Of a stretch of 23,325 nt of DNA, positions 23,266 to 23,325 are shown piece by piece. The notes beneath the pieces are model-generated. The model did no database searches. It was given only the letters and a program-made list of their open reading frames with translations, and was not told the origin of the DNA. The first letter of the stretch is position 1. The number at the start of each line of letters is the position of its first letter. Source of the DNA: SVTX01 sp045660325 (lineage in GTDB: Bacteria > Bacillota > Clostridia > Oscillospirales > CAG-272); NCBI GenBank assembly GCA_045660325.1, contig JAZRDO010000008.1, forward strand, positions 1-23,325, given 5' to 3'. The translations under genes were made by a program, and so were the position numbers.

Positions 23266-23325
23266 ATGGATACAGAAAAGACTGTTCAGGCAGAAGTGGT
23301 TGTAGAGCAGCCCGCAGTTGAGGCT
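23266..23325 (+). CDS. rpsR: 30S ribosomal protein S18 (5' part), with acidic N-terminal extension
   Basis: Only 20 codons are visible before the window ends. They encode MDTEKTVQAEVVVEQPAVEA, which is acidic and lacks the basic, Cys-containing start usual for S18. The call rests on operon order (rpsF-ssb-rpsR) and on the fact that some clostridial S18 proteins carry extra N-terminal residues. GGAGG lies 13 bases before the ATG, a longer spacing than normal. The core S18 sequence would lie beyond the window. A different gene cannot be excluded. Confidence 0.55.
   Translation, partial: MDTEKTVQAEVVVEQPAVEA

Noticed and set aside
22686..23267. 193-codon minus-strand frame over ssb
   Set aside because: Antisense shadow of ssb; Cys-rich low-credibility product and no promoter or ribosome binding site.
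1..23325. CRISPR arrays, tRNA or rRNA genes, insertion sequences
   Set aside because: No regularly spaced repeats, no cloverleaf or rRNA-like segments and no transposase frames were seen.

Overview
The window looks like a chromosomal segment of an uncultured-type Firmicute, most likely a gut clostridium (Oscillospiraceae or Christensenellales-like; inferred from gene content, not measured). Supporting signs are a FakB-FakA fatty-acid kinase pair, an rpsF-ssb-rpsR operon, strong AGGAGG-type ribosome binding sites, a small protein resembling DUF6514, a clostridial-style S24 repressor, and moderate GC coding DNA with AT-rich gaps. Six promoters carry TTGACA or a one-base variant, exactly 17 bp, then TATAAT or a close variant.

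Region 1 (1-6735, all minus strand) is one operon read from a perfect promoter at 6707-6735. It encodes a long CvpA-like membrane protein, two membrane proteins that appear to share a homologous beta-rich domain, a 1108-residue glycoside-hydrolase-3-like protein fused through a membrane hairpin to a degenerate ATPase-like region, and a membrane-anchored P-loop ATPase cut by the window edge. The GH3-like domain appears to lack its catalytic nucleophile and its Lys-His motif. Predicted topology puts most soluble parts in the cytoplasm. I do not recognise this combination as a described system.

Region 2 (6774-11842) is ordinary housekeeping: a minus-strand fakB-fakA operon with its own promoter and terminator, and a divergent topoisomerase III gene (topB). 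topB shares a 19-bp bidirectional terminator with the next gene. Region 3 (11848-13611) is a single-gene unit for a large unrecognised membrane protein.

Region 4 (13617-21555) is a compact phage-derived cassette. A plus-strand S24 repressor faces a minus-strand operon: Cys-rich small protein, 98-aa protein, small terminase, large terminase, portal, Prp-like cysteine protease, scaffold-like protein, N4-gp56-type major capsid protein, 127-aa capsid-neighbour protein, and a XhlA/holin-like coiled-coil protein. There are no tail, connector, lysin, replication or integrase genes, and every frame is open. The capsid N-terminus carries a sequence like the L27 cleavage motif recognised by Prp, so capsid maturation by the encoded Prp homologue is a testable prediction. 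Two operator-like palindromes lie at and downstream of the predicted start of the packaging transcript, with a possible attenuator between them.

Region 5 (21548-23325) returns to host genes: a small DUF6514-like protein (minus), an AT-rich gap without recognised genes, then the plus-strand rpsF-ssb-rpsR operon with a structured leader that may be the S6:S18 autoregulatory element. rpsR is cut by the window edge.

The two regions most worth a second look are the GH3-pseudoenzyme/ATPase membrane operon and the tailless capsid-packaging cassette with its Prp-like protease.
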